Positions 43,730-52,884 of a stretch of 64,000 nucleotides of DNA are shown here, piece after piece (positions within the stretch are counted from its first letter, which is position 1; each line of letters starts with the position of its first letter). Origin of the DNA: Lachnospiraceae bacterium (GTDB lineage: Bacteria; Bacillota; Clostridia; Lachnospirales; Lachnospiraceae); contig JAIDPF010000098.1 of assembly GCA_029062895.1 (NCBI GenBank), forward strand, positions 1 to 64,000, read 5' to 3'. The translations under genes were made by a program, and so were the position numbers. Under the pieces are notes generated by a model. That model saw only the letters and a list, made by a program, of their open reading frames with translations, searched no databases and was not told the DNA's origin.

Positions 43730-44530
43730 TCATCCATTCTCGTGCGCGGCATCTACAATCTCATCAATTACAGACGCCCCTATCAGATCTTCTTCCTCGG
43801 ATTTTTCTATCTCCATCAAATATTCGATATTCCCCTCCGGTCCGCGGATCGGCGAATAATCAAGCTCCAATAGACGGAATCCTGTCTCTTTTGCATATCC
43901 AAAGGCTGCTTCGATCACGTCCCTATGTACCTTCGGATCCCTGACGACACCCTTTTTCCCAACCTGATCTCTTCCTGCTTCAAACTGTGGTTTGATAAGG
44001 CATACCATTTTGGCATGCTCTCTTAATAACGGATGAGCCGCCGGTAGTATTTTTGACAGGGAGATAAAAGAAACATCGACTGACGCGAAATCAATGGGAT
44101 CAGACAGATCCTCTGGCTTTATATAACGGAAATTAGTCTTTTCCATACAGATCACACGTTCATCATTACGCAATTTCCACGCAAGCTGACCATGTCCCAC
44201 ATCAATGGAATAAACTTTAGCTGCGCCATTTTGCAGCATACAGTCAGTAAATCCGCCTGTAGACGCTCCGATATCCATACAGATCATACCGTCAAACCGA
44301 AGTCCAAATACCTGTACAGCCTTTTCCAGCTTCAGTCCGCCCCTGCTCACATATTTCAAAGCAGAACCGTGTAGTTCAATCTGCACCTTATCTTCCTCAA
44401 AGGCAGTTCCTGCTTTGTCTTCCCGCTGTCCATTGACAAACACACTGCCTGCCATGATCATAGCCTTAGCCTTTTCCCGTGACTCCGCAAGCCCCTGCTT
44501 ACACAGCAGAACATCCAAACGCTCTTTCAT
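43730..44530 (-). CDS. tlyA: TlyA family rRNA (cytidine-2'-O)-methyltransferase
   Basis: 266 aa. An N-terminal S4 RNA-binding domain (ERLDVLLCKQGLAESREKAK, MIMAGSVFVNGQ) is joined to an FtsJ-like Rossmann methyltransferase domain (CMDIGASTGGFTDCMLQNGA, VYSIDVGHGQL, DPIDFASVDVSFISL). The start overlaps the dxs stop by 4 nt. The dxs-tlyA-nadK order is conserved across clostridia. Confidence 0.92.
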   Translation of the reverse strand: MKERLDVLLCKQGLAESREKAKAMIMAGSVFVNGQREDKAGTAFEEDKVQIELHGSALKYVSRGGLKLEKAVQVFGLRFDGMICMDIGASTGGFTDCMLQNGAAKVYSIDVGHGQLAWKLRNDERVICMEKTNFRYIKPEDLSDPIDFASVDVSFISLSKILPAAHPLLREHAKMVCLIKPQFEAGRDQVGKKGVVRDPKVHRDVIEAAFGYAKETGFRLLELDYSPIRGPEGNIEYLMEIEKSEEEDLIGASVIDEIVDAAHENG

Positions 44531-46437
44531 ATGATTTCGAATATCCTCTCCAAAATATGTTCCGCATCGATTCCGATCTCAGCTTTTAACAGATCTACAT
44601 TGCCATGTTCTACGTATTCATCCGGAATCGTGATCGTCAGCAGTTTTGCCGGTGCTTTCTGTCCGGATACGCTTTCTTCATTTTGTATCCTTCTGACTTT
44701 CTCTCCAAATCCCCCGCTTGCAACATTTTCCTCCATCGTTACAACCAGTTTATGGGTAGCAAACGCCGTCCGGATCATTTCTTCATCAATCGGCTTTACA
44801 AACCTCGCATTAATCAGAGAACATCCATGACCTTTTTCTTTGAGCGATGCTCTGACCTCCACCGCGACCCTGACCATGCTTCCTACGGCAATCAAGCAGA
44901 TCTCATCTTCCTGAGCGATCATCTCGCTCTTGCCATACACGATAGGGCTGCGATACTCCTGCAGTCCCGCATAAGCTTCCCCTCTGGGATATCTGATCGC
45001 GATCGGTCCCGCAAATTCAACAGCGAACTTCAGCATATCGGAAAGTTCCCATTTATTTTTAGGTGCCATGATATGCATGTTGGGGATCGAAGAAAGATAG
45101 GAAAGATCAAAGATTCCCTGATGCGTTTCGCCGTCACTGCCTACCAGTCCGGCTCTGTCAATCGCAAAGGTTACCGGCATATTCTGAATACAGACGTCAT
45201 GCAGGATCTGATCATATGCCCGCTGCAGAAAAGAAGAATACACAGCCACGATCGGCTTCATACCGCCCGCTGCCAGACCTGCTGCAAAGGTAACGGCATG
45301 TTCCTCAGCAATTCCCACATCAAAAAACCGTTCCGGAAACATATTATGAAAGCGCTTCAGTCCTGTTCCATCCGGCATCGCCGCCGTAATAGCCACAATC
45401 TTTTCATCCTGCTGTCCCAGCTTGCACATCACGGTGGAAAATACGTCCGTATAATTTGCTTTCTCCCTGATCTTTTTTGGTAGGCCAGTCTCTATTTCAA
45501 AAGGCTCTGCCCCATGAAATCTCGCCGGATGCCGCTCTGCAGGCGGATATCCTTTCCCCTTTTGCGTCATGGCATGAATGATCACCGCGCTTTTACATCT
45601 CTTTGCATCTTTGATCGCGCGCATCAAGGCATTGATATCATGTCCATCTACAGGTCCAAGATAAGTCAATCCCATATCTTCAAAAAACATCCCGGGAATA
45701 ACCAGATGCTTGGCACTGCTCTTGACACGCCGGATCGTCTCCACGACTCCCTCGCCCCTTTTGGATTTCATCAGCGTATTATAAACGCCCTCTTTCAACC
45801 CCAGATAGGGTTCTGCCGTTCTTATGCCATTCAGATATTGGGAAATACCTCCTACATTCTCGGAAATAGACATATTATTATCATTCAGTATGATGATAAA
45901 ATTCGTTTCTAGTTTGGAAGCATTATTCATCGCCTCATATGCCATGCCCCCAGTCAGGGAACCGTCTCCAATCACGGAAACAACGGTATAATTTTCCCCT
46001 TTGAGGTCTCTGGCCATAACCATGCCAAGTCCTGCGGAAATAGATGTGGAACTGTGCCCGGTATCAAAACAGTCACATTCACTTTCCTTGCGTTTCGGGA
46101 AGCCACTCATCCCGCCAAACTTCCGAAGCCTATCAAATCCATCCTTTCGTCCGGTCAGGATCTTATGGGTATAAGACTGGTGTCCAACGTCCCAAATGAT
46201 CTTATCTTCCGGCAGGTTTAAGCTTAAATGCAGCGCCATCGTCAACTCCACCGCCCCAAGATTGGATCCAAGATGTCCGCCATTCACACTGATCTTCTCA
46301 ATCAAAAATGCGCGAATCTCTTCTGCAAGCTTTCCATAATCTTTACGATCGATCAGCTTGATATCATTTTCCTGTTTGATACGCTCCAGAAGAGTTCCCC
46401 CTGCTTCCCGTTCTTCCTTATCAACTTCCATCTCCAT
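44527..46437 (-). CDS. dxs: 1-deoxy-D-xylulose-5-phosphate synthase
   Basis: 636 aa. Thiamine diphosphate enzyme that condenses pyruvate and glyceraldehyde-3-phosphate in the first step of the MEP isoprenoid pathway. Motifs: NGGHLGSNLGAVELT, IIWDVGHQSYTHKILTG, the ThDP motif VIGDGSLTGGMAYEAMN...LNDNNMSIS, and the transketolase-like C half (EEHAVTFAAG, DRAGLVGSDGETHQG). ATG 46437 is preferred; GTG 46449 and ATG 46431 are possible because all share one purine-rich stretch. It lies after ispA and overlaps tlyA. Confidence 0.96.
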   Translation of the reverse strand: MEMEVDKEEREAGGTLLERIKQENDIKLIDRKDYGKLAEEIRAFLIEKISVNGGHLGSNLGAVELTMALHLSLNLPEDKIIWDVGHQSYTHKILTGRKDGFDRLRKFGGMSGFPKRKESECDCFDTGHSSTSISAGLGMVMARDLKGENYTVVSVIGDGSLTGGMAYEAMNNASKLETNFIIILNDNNMSISENVGGISQYLNGIRTAEPYLGLKEGVYNTLMKSKRGEGVVETIRRVKSSAKHLVIPGMFFEDMGLTYLGPVDGHDINALMRAIKDAKRCKSAVIIHAMTQKGKGYPPAERHPARFHGAEPFEIETGLPKKIREKANYTDVFSTVMCKLGQQDEKIVAITAAMPDGTGLKRFHNMFPERFFDVGIAEEHAVTFAAGLAAGGMKPIVAVYSSFLQRAYDQILHDVCIQNMPVTFAIDRAGLVGSDGETHQGIFDLSYLSSIPNMHIMAPKNKWELSDMLKFAVEFAGPIAIRYPRGEAYAGLQEYRSPIVYGKSEMIAQEDEICLIAVGSMVRVAVEVRASLKEKGHGCSLINARFVKPIDEEMIRTAFATHKLVVTMEENVASGGFGEKVRRIQNEESVSGQKAPAKLLTITIPDEYVEHGNVDLLKAEIGIDAEHILERIFEII

Positions 46438-46512
46438 ATTTCCCCACACCCCGTCAACCTAATACATTTACTCCGCCGACATTCCTGCTTTTCCGTGATT
46501 GCCTGACGTCTT

Positions 46513-47421
46513 CTACATCTTCCGCTCCATCAGCTGCTTCATCAACTCTGTCAGAAATTCCAGAGAACCTGTCGCAGACAAGGCATCCAGCAGCCTGATC
46601 GCTTCCTCTGACATCTGTTTCTGATCTTCTTTCGCACCCGCCAGCCCCTTATACGATACATATGTCATCTTGTGATTTTTTTCATCACTTCCGACGGGTT
46701 TTCCAAGCTCCTCTGTCGTACTCGTGATATCTAAGATATCATCCTGTATCTGAAACGCCACGCCCAGATTATAACCGACCTTTTCTAACGACGCGATATC
46801 CTCTTTGGGCGCTCCTGCCAGAATCGCGCCAATCATAAGGGACGCCTGTATCAGCGCCGCCGTCTTACACCTGTCAATAAACAAAATCTGATCCAGATCG
46901 GAAGTCTCTCCCTTTTTTTCGGCCTCCACGTCCTTCGTCTGCCCGCCAATCATGCCATGAATACCCGCTTTATGATAAAGCACCTGCATTGCATAACACA
47001 TTCTTTTTTGTATCGCCGGATCCGCTTCTTTCAGAACCGCGTTTAACAGAATTTCCACAGAATAATTCAGCAGCGCGTCTCCTGCCAGCACAGCCATAGC
47101 CTGTCCATATTTTACATGGGTCGTAGGCAGCCCGCGCCGAAGTTCGTCATTATCCATCTCCGGCAGATCATCATGCACCAGCGAATACGTATGAATCATC
47201 TCGATGGCCGCCACAAACGGCTGTACTAAAGTATCTTCCCCGCCATAGGCGTGAAAGATCTCCTGCATCATCATCGGCCTGAGACGTTTTCCCCCTGCTT
47301 GCAAACTATAATTCATGGCTTCCAGCACTGTTTTCTGATATCCCGTTTCCTTAGGGAGATAATCCCGGATCACTACTTCCAAGGATGCGGTCCTCTGCTC
47401 CAGTTCTTTATGAAAATTCAT
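46513..47421 (-). CDS. ispA: Farnesyl diphosphate (geranyltranstransferase) synthase
   Basis: 302 aa. Trans-prenyltransferase making farnesyl diphosphate. First Asp-rich motif LVHDDLPEMDNDELRRG, second FQIQDDILD; AGGKRLRPMM binds substrate. The spacing before the first motif fits short-chain products. The start lies inside the last codons of xseB (14-nt overlap) with GGAG 6 nt upstream, so translation is coupled. It stands before dxs in an isoprenoid block. Confidence 0.94.
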   Translation of the reverse strand: MNFHKELEQRTASLEVVIRDYLPKETGYQKTVLEAMNYSLQAGGKRLRPMMMQEIFHAYGGEDTLVQPFVAAIEMIHTYSLVHDDLPEMDNDELRRGLPTTHVKYGQAMAVLAGDALLNYSVEILLNAVLKEADPAIQKRMCYAMQVLYHKAGIHGMIGGQTKDVEAEKKGETSDLDQILFIDRCKTAALIQASLMIGAILAGAPKEDIASLEKVGYNLGVAFQIQDDILDITSTTEELGKPVGSDEKNHKMTYVSYKGLAGAKEDQKQMSEEAIRLLDALSATGSLEFLTELMKQLMERKM

Positions 47422-47626
47422 CTAACGCTCCATTCTGGTTCATGACCATTACTTTCTTTTCCACCCTGTCGATCTGATCATTGCACTGCTTTAACAGCTT
47501 CATCCCCTGCTCGTAAAGGGAAAATGATTCCTCAAGTCCGATCTCCTTGTCTTCCAGCTTTTCAATCATTTCTTCTAACTGTTTAAAATTTTCCTCCAGC
47601 GTAAAAACTTTTTCTTTCTCGTCCAT
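47408..47626 (-). CDS. xseB: Exodeoxyribonuclease VII small subunit
   Basis: 72 aa. TLEENFKQLEEMIEKLEDKE and LEESFSLYEQGMKLLKQC are the family signature. It associates with XseA to degrade single-stranded DNA. The start is either ATG 47626 or the in-frame ATG 47638 inside the ~80-bp repeat; GGAAAGG lies 13 nt before ATG 47626. It is separated from xseA only by that repeat and overlaps ispA. Confidence 0.93.
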   Translation of the reverse strand: MDEKEKVFTLEENFKQLEEMIEKLEDKEIGLEESFSLYEQGMKLLKQCNDQIDRVEKKVMVMNQNGALDEFS

Positions 47627-47628
47627 AT

Positions 47629-47709
47629 TAATAACCATGCCTTTCCATAATCTGCAAATTTTCGACAACAATAAGCGTAAGCTTTTTGTTGTATGCTGCC
47701 TCAGGCACA
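47629..47709 (-). repeat. ~80-bp intercistronic repeat, copy 2 of 3 (xseA-xseB junction)
   Basis: Minus-strand layout: TGTGCCTGAGGCAGCATACA, stem ACAACAAAAAGC-TTAC-GCTTATTGTTGT, a variable stretch, then ATTATGGAAAGGCATGGTTA directly before the xseB start. It exactly fills the gap between the xseA stop and the xseB start. Confidence 0.88.
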
Positions 47710-48942
47710 TTATTTGCAAAACGAATCTTCAGGATCTATATCCGATACAGATTCTACCCTAGCGCTGATCGTCCCATTTGTTACACGGATCTGCAGAGTA
47801 TCTCCCCTTTTCACCTGACGGGTATCAGTCACTGCATTTCCATCCATATCCGACACATACCCATATCCCTGTCCAAGCTTTTCCAATGGGGACAGTCCCT
47901 TATACCGTTCAAGATAGATTTGCAACTGATGTTTTCTATCCTGAATCCTCTGCTCTATTAATCCGGAAAGCTTTTCTTCTATTGCAAGAAGCTGCATTCT
48001 TTTTTCATTTATTTGATTTGCCGGAGACAACGCACGCAGCCGAAGCGCCGATTTTTCCAATGCAGACCGTTTCGCTTCAAAATGGCCTTCCCACAAATAT
48101 TCCAGACGTTTCCGATATCCTGCAATCACGTCCTCCAATACAGACATCTGAAACACTGCCAATTCCGCAGCTGCTGAAGGCGTCGGTGCCCTCATGTCCG
48201 CAACAAAATCCGCAATGGTAAAATCCGTTTCATGCCCTACTGCGGAGATGACCGGAGTCATACAGTCAAAAATCGCCTGTGCCACGATCTCCTCATTAAA
48301 TGCCCACAGATCCTCCATGGATCCTCCGCCCCGTCCTGCGATGATGACATCCACACCATAGGCATCCAATGCCGCAATGCCCTGCGCGATACTTTCCGCC
48401 GCATGCTCTCCCTGCACCAGAGCAGGATATAATATGATCTCCAAATATGGATTCCTGCGTTTTGAAATATTTATAATATCCTGTACCGCCGCCCCGGTAG
48501 GCGCTGTAACAATGCCCAGTCTGTGGATATACGCCGGAATCGGTCTTTTATACTCCGGCGCGAACATCCCCATTTCTTCCATTTTCTGCTTTAATTGTTC
48601 AAACTGTTCATGAAGGCTACCCAAGCCCTCCTGCTTGATCCGGGATACATAAAGCTGATATTTTCCGTCCCTTTCAAAGACCTCCACCTTGCCGGAGGCA
48701 ACAACCTGCTGCCCTTCCTGCATCTTAAATGTCAGTCCCTTTCGATTACCGGCAAACATCACGCAGGCAAGCGATGATTTTTCATCCTTTAACGTAAAAT
48801 AAATATGACCTGACGTATGAAATTTAAGATTGCTGACTTCTCCTCTGACATAAACAAGCCCAAGCATGATATCCTGGGCAAACATATTCTTAATATAGGA
48901 ATTGACCTGACCTACGGAATATATATTCACACTAATAACCAT
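47710..48942 (-). CDS. xseA: Exodeoxyribonuclease VII large subunit
   Basis: 410 aa. An N-terminal OB-fold (VNIYSVGQVNSYIKNMF, VRGEVSNLKFHTSGHIYFTL) is followed by the nuclease core (GIVTAPTGAAVQDIIN, DVIIAGRGGGSMEDLWAFN, SAVGHETDFTIADFVADMRA) and a coiled-coil C-terminus. The start is ambiguous: ATG 48942 comes from the ~80-bp repeat; the family-like start is GTG 48930, which has the GGAAAGG 13 nt upstream. It belongs to the nusB-xseA-xseB-ispA-dxs block. Confidence 0.95.
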   Translation of the reverse strand: MVISVNIYSVGQVNSYIKNMFAQDIMLGLVYVRGEVSNLKFHTSGHIYFTLKDEKSSLACVMFAGNRKGLTFKMQEGQQVVASGKVEVFERDGKYQLYVSRIKQEGLGSLHEQFEQLKQKMEEMGMFAPEYKRPIPAYIHRLGIVTAPTGAAVQDIINISKRRNPYLEIILYPALVQGEHAAESIAQGIAALDAYGVDVIIAGRGGGSMEDLWAFNEEIVAQAIFDCMTPVISAVGHETDFTIADFVADMRAPTPSAAAELAVFQMSVLEDVIAGYRKRLEYLWEGHFEAKRSALEKSALRLRALSPANQINEKRMQLLAIEEKLSGLIEQRIQDRKHQLQIYLERYKGLSPLEKLGQGYGYVSDMDGNAVTDTRQVKRGDTLQIRVTNGTISARVESVSDIDPEDSFCK

Positions 48943-49012
48943 GCCTTTCCACAGCATGCGAATTCTCAACAACGAAAAGCGTAAGCTTTTTGTTGTATGC
49001 AGTCACAGGCAC
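48933..49012 (-). repeat. ~80-bp intercistronic repeat, copy 3 of 3 (nusB-xseA junction)
   Basis: Minus-strand layout: TGTGCCTGTGACTGCATACA, stem ACAACAAAAAGC-TTAC-GCTTTTCGTTGT, a variable stretch, then GTGGAAAGGCATGGTTATTA. Its ATG is in frame with xseA. It fills almost the whole gap between the nusB stop and the xseA start. Confidence 0.88.
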
Positions 49013-49017
49013 ACTTC

Positions 49018-49422
49018 TCACGCTAATTTGGCAAGAACACCATTAATGAAACCGGATGCTTCCTCCGGACCATATTTTTTCGCCAGCTCCACAGCCTCAT
49101 TGATCGCCACCGAATCCGGCACTTCTTCATCATAGAGCATCTCATACAAAGCAAGGCGAAGAATGGCCAGCTCAACCTTTCCTACTCGTTTGAGAGACCA
49201 ACCGGTAACCGCGTCCTCCAGTTTCTCGTCCAAACCGTCAAGGCAGTCAATGACCTTTGACAGCTTTCCTAAAATTTCTTCTTTTTGATCCTCTTCCACT
49301 GTCGGCTCTTCCTCTGCAAAATACAACCCTGCCTGCGCTTCCATCTCATCCCTGTCATGAAACTCTACCTGAAACAAAAGCTTAAAAATCTGCTCTCTTA
49401 CTTTTCTCCTGCTCATACTCAT
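49018..49422 (-). CDS. nusB: Transcription antitermination factor NusB
   Basis: 134 aa, all-helical RNA-binding protein of the rRNA antitermination complex. RRKVREQIFKLLFQVEFHD at the N-terminus and AILRLALYEMLY, VPDSVAINEAVELAKKYG at the C-terminus are characteristic. The N-terminal residues MSMS allow a start at 49422 or two codons later. It follows the asp23 gene by 30 nt and precedes xseA. Confidence 0.93.
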   Translation of the reverse strand: MSMSRRKVREQIFKLLFQVEFHDRDEMEAQAGLYFAEEEPTVEEDQKEEILGKLSKVIDCLDGLDEKLEDAVTGWSLKRVGKVELAILRLALYEMLYDEEVPDSVAINEAVELAKKYGPEEASGFINGVLAKLA

Positions 49423-49452
49423 CTTAAATCCATACTCTCATTTATGATTCTT

Positions 49453-49842
49453 TTATCGTTTTTCGTTTTTTCCATGCTGCATAGAGACGCTGGAAATCCT
49501 GATATTCACATCCGCAACCGTAAATCCCGTCATCGTTTCAATTGCTGTCTTTACCTTATCCTGTACCAATCTGCATGTCTTAGGAATATTAAATCCATAC
49601 TCCAGAACAATGGCAAGATCTATCGTCACTACGTTATCTATGATATCTACCTTCACGCCCTTTGTCAGCTTCTTCATACCGACCTTGCTCATCAGTTCAT
49701 TGGTGATATTCCCAACAAGCGCAGATACTCCTTCAATCTCCGTCGCCGCCAGTGAAGCGATCATGGCAACTACATCATCCGCGATCTGAACCGTGCCAAT
49801 ATTTCTGACCTCTTTGGAAATTGTAATATTATTAGCATCCAT
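49453..49842 (-). CDS. Asp23/Gls24 family envelope stress protein
   Basis: 129 aa. The pattern IADDVVAMIASLAATEIEGVSAL, KGVKVDIIDNVVTIDLAI and YGFNIPKTCRLVQDKVKTAIE identifies the Asp23/Gls24 family, thought to coat the inner membrane face together with an AmaP anchor; no amaP gene is adjacent. TAGGAGG lies 8 nt before ATG 49842. It is conserved immediately before nusB in clostridia. Confidence 0.92.
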   Translation of the reverse strand: MDANNITISKEVRNIGTVQIADDVVAMIASLAATEIEGVSALVGNITNELMSKVGMKKLTKGVKVDIIDNVVTIDLAIVLEYGFNIPKTCRLVQDKVKTAIETMTGFTVADVNIRISSVSMQHGKNEKR

Positions 49843-49883
49843 AGTAGTAACCTCCTAAAATATTAACCTTTCTTTTATGTTCG

Positions 49884-49892
49884 ATTATATCA
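49884..49892 (-). promoter_or_regulatory. Possible extended -10 promoter before the asp23 gene
   Basis: TGATATAAT on the minus strand (TGn extended -10), about 42 nt upstream of the start; no good -35 at standard spacing. Confidence 0.4.
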
Positions 49893-49925
49893 AAGCTGAT
49901 ATCATTTGGCTAGTCAAAATATCTG

Positions 49926-51230
49926 CTATAACCATATGCTGATCGTATAGAGCCGGTCATCAACTGCATAGATCACGGACTGCGTCTGTTCTGATAAGAA
50001 TAAAAAGATCTTTTGATTCGTGATCAGTTCTTCCTGCATCTCGGCAAAAACAACGGAATCCGCGCATTTTAATGTCAACGCCTCCCTGCCTTCTGCATAT
50101 GAGTTTTGAAAAGCCTCTCTTAAAGCTTCTTCATTATAATCTTCAAAATACAGATTCTCCTTGATATAGTAATTGGCCTCTGTAGCAATGCACTGCGGCA
50201 TGGGAACAACACTTTCAATGATATGCGTCGTCTGAAGCTGCTCTGTCGTAATATTTAAAAACTCGTAACTGATGGGCATCGATGTACTCTGCATCGGCTG
50301 TCCTTCCAAACGGTAACTTGCGTCTCCCCATGTAGGATCCATATAATAGTATGCTCCATCGATCTGCACCAGATTCCACGCGTGCCCTTCACCACTTTCC
50401 ACTTTGCCCACTACCATCGTACACGGAACATCCAACTGTTCCAGTAGATACTGCACCGCCTTGGCGTATCCCTGACATACCGACTCGCCGTTTAAAAAGA
50501 CGGAAAGAATATTTTGATTATCCGGTGAATCCAGCACATACTCTGTATGCTCAATAACATATTCATAGATATATTTTACTTTATCATAATCTGACGCGTT
50601 TCTGGAGATACCGCTAAGACAATGACCTACATATTGGTCAATGGAAAACTGCAAGATCCTTGTTTCCTCCTGCGTATAAGTATATTTACCCGAAAAGGTC
50701 AAATATAGGATCTCATTTCCTCTTGAATATCTCATATAAGAATATCCATCGATCCAATAAATCTCCGGATGATCTGCATGCACATAAAGAAACACCTTCT
50801 GCAGTATATCAGAATCATTCGTGGAAACCTTGATATTTTCTGCATGATGCTCTATGATCGTAAGGAGTTCAACATAAAGCGGCCGCAGGGACTCCTCCAG
50901 CATATCGTAGGCATATCTTCCTTCCTGTTCAGCCATCCGTTCACGGATCCCTTCCTCTGTCAGTCCGATCGCCGCTCTCGCCGATTCCTTCTCATCATCC
51001 ATGGAATCAGCTACAATCTCTTCTCCTGACGCCTCTACAATAGGAGCCTCATATCCTGTCTCCGGTCCTGCCATCGTTCCATTACCGCCTGTTCCCTGCG
51101 CACTGTTCTGTCCCTGACCATTATGGTTCAGTATATTCGTATTTGAGCCGGGCATCTGACAGCCGGAAAGCAAAATCGTAAATACCAGCAATAAAATAGG
51201 ATACTTTATCGTTGGACTCTTTTTACTCAT
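49926..51230 (-). CDS. Lipoprotein with transglutaminase-like domain
   Basis: 434 aa. The signal ends in the lipobox LLSGC (Cys near residue 24), followed by a Gly/Asn/Gln-rich low-complexity linker to about residue 75. The C half has the transglutaminase-like triad: GESVCQGYAKAVQYLLEQL (Cys), GEGHAWNLVQI (His) and YYMDPTWGDA (Asp). Bacterial members are usually peptidases or crosslinking enzymes at the cell surface; the substrate is unknown. It lies between prfC and asp23 and is not part of the usual conserved block. Confidence 0.85.
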   Translation of the reverse strand: MSKKSPTIKYPILLLVFTILLSGCQMPGSNTNILNHNGQGQNSAQGTGGNGTMAGPETGYEAPIVEASGEEIVADSMDDEKESARAAIGLTEEGIRERMAEQEGRYAYDMLEESLRPLYVELLTIIEHHAENIKVSTNDSDILQKVFLYVHADHPEIYWIDGYSYMRYSRGNEILYLTFSGKYTYTQEETRILQFSIDQYVGHCLSGISRNASDYDKVKYIYEYVIEHTEYVLDSPDNQNILSVFLNGESVCQGYAKAVQYLLEQLDVPCTMVVGKVESGEGHAWNLVQIDGAYYYMDPTWGDASYRLEGQPMQSTSMPISYEFLNITTEQLQTTHIIESVVPMPQCIATEANYYIKENLYFEDYNEEALREAFQNSYAEGREALTLKCADSVVFAEMQEELITNQKIFLFLSEQTQSVIYAVDDRLYTISIWL

Positions 51231-51278
51231 CCTGATAACGCTGCTCCTTTCCTTAAATGCTTTTTTATATTCTATCCA

Positions 51279-52874
51279 TTAATTGACGCCAAATTCACAA
51301 AGTTTCAATCCGGGATTGCGGTCTAATGTCATACCAACACTCCATGCATTGATAAACAACAACAACGGATTGCCTTTCATATCCTGCACGCGTTTCATAT
51401 CTGAAGTTCCGCTGATCTTTGAAACATCCACCTCATCCTTATTCTCGATCCAGCGGATATGTTCATAAGGGAGCGCATCCATCTTAATCTCTACATTATA
51501 TTCATTTTCCAGACGGTATTTTAACACTTCAAACTGCAATACGCCGACTACTCCGACGATAATCTCCTCCATACCTGTAGATATTTCATGAAAAATTTGG
51601 ATCGCACCCTCTTGCGCTATCTGCGTAATACCTTTTACAAACTGCTTCCGTTTCATTGTATCCACCTGCCGCACCCGCGCGAAATGCTCCGGGGCAAATG
51701 TGGGGATCCCTTCATAAACAACATGATCCTTAGGCGCGCACACCGTATCCCCAATTGAAAAGATACCCGGATCAAATACTCCGATAATATCTCCAGCATA
51801 AGCCTCTTCCAGAATTTTTCTTTCGCTTGCCATCAGCTGCTGCGGCTGCAGCAGGCGTAGATTTCTCCCGCCCTGCACATGTCTAACCTCTTCTGACGCG
51901 TCAAATCTCCCGGAGCAGATCCTCATAAATGCGATCCTGTCACGGTGCGCTTTGTTCATATTCGCCTGAATCTTAAACACAAATGCAGAAAACTCATTCC
52001 CAATCGGATCGATCAGTCCCTGTTCCGCTTTTCTGGGCAGCGGTGTAGTCGTCATCTCCAGAAAATATTTTAGAAAAATTTCCACGCCGAAATTCGTGAG
52101 TGCCGATCCGAAAAATACCGGTGTCAACTTTCCCTGATGCACAAGGGAAAGATCATATTCAACGCTTGCAGCGTCCATCAATTCCATTTCCTCATCTAAC
52201 TTGTCCTTTGCCTCCTGACCAATCGCCTCCAGTATCTTATCCTGATCAGCAATCGGTATGACCGAGGTTTCTCCCTCTTTGGTTCCCTTTTCCGTATCAG
52301 AATATGTGATAACACACGACTTCTGCCGGTCATAGATCCCCTTAAATCCTTTCCCCGATCCGATGGGCCAATTGATAGGGCAAGTATCAATCCCCAATTC
52401 CTTTTCAATCTCATCAAGCAGATCCAGCGTTTCATTAGCATCTCTGTCCAGCTTATTGATAAATGTAAAAATGGGGATTCCTCGCATTCCACAGACTTTA
52501 AAAAGTTTTCTGGTCTGCGCCTCCACACCTTTCGAAGCGTCGATGACCATCACAGCAGAATCCGCCGCCATCAGCGTACGATAGGTATCCTCCGAAAAGT
52601 CCTGATGTCCCGGCGTATCCAGAATATTGATGCAATACCCGTCATACTCGAACTGTAAAACAGAAGAAGTAACCGAAATACCTCTTTCCTTTTCTATCTC
52701 CATCCAGTCCGACACGGCATGCCTTGCCGTCGCCTTGCCTTTTACGCTTCCCGCAAGATTGATCGCCCCGCCATATAACAGGAATTTTTCCGTCAATGTC
52801 GTCTTTCCGGCATCCGGATGGGATATGATCGCAAAGGTCCTTCGTCTATTGATTTCTTTTATCAGATCGCTCAC
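51279..52874 (-). CDS. prfC: Peptide chain release factor 3
   Basis: 531 aa. Translational GTPase that recycles RF1/RF2 from the ribosome. G1 ISHPDAGKTTLTEKFLL, G2 GISVTSSVLQF, G3 LDTPGHQDFSEDTYR and G4 FINKLDRD are intact. The start is GTG 52874, with AGGAGG 6 nt upstream and 10 nt after the deoB stop; the longer frame overlaps deoB. No other translation gene is near. Confidence 0.95.
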   Translation of the reverse strand: MSDLIKEINRRRTFAIISHPDAGKTTLTEKFLLYGGAINLAGSVKGKATARHAVSDWMEIEKERGISVTSSVLQFEYDGYCINILDTPGHQDFSEDTYRTLMAADSAVMVIDASKGVEAQTRKLFKVCGMRGIPIFTFINKLDRDANETLDLLDEIEKELGIDTCPINWPIGSGKGFKGIYDRQKSCVITYSDTEKGTKEGETSVIPIADQDKILEAIGQEAKDKLDEEMELMDAASVEYDLSLVHQGKLTPVFFGSALTNFGVEIFLKYFLEMTTTPLPRKAEQGLIDPIGNEFSAFVFKIQANMNKAHRDRIAFMRICSGRFDASEEVRHVQGGRNLRLLQPQQLMASERKILEEAYAGDIIGVFDPGIFSIGDTVCAPKDHVVYEGIPTFAPEHFARVRQVDTMKRKQFVKGITQIAQEGAIQIFHEISTGMEEIIVGVVGVLQFEVLKYRLENEYNVEIKMDALPYEHIRWIENKDEVDVSKISGTSDMKRVQDMKGNPLLLFINAWSVGMTLDRNPGLKLCEFGVN

Positions 52875-52884
52875 TGTCAGCCTC

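Noticed and set aside
44605..45483. Long open frame on the plus strand opposite dxs
   Set aside because: dxs is unmistakable on the other strand; the frame has no family resemblance and no ribosome binding site.
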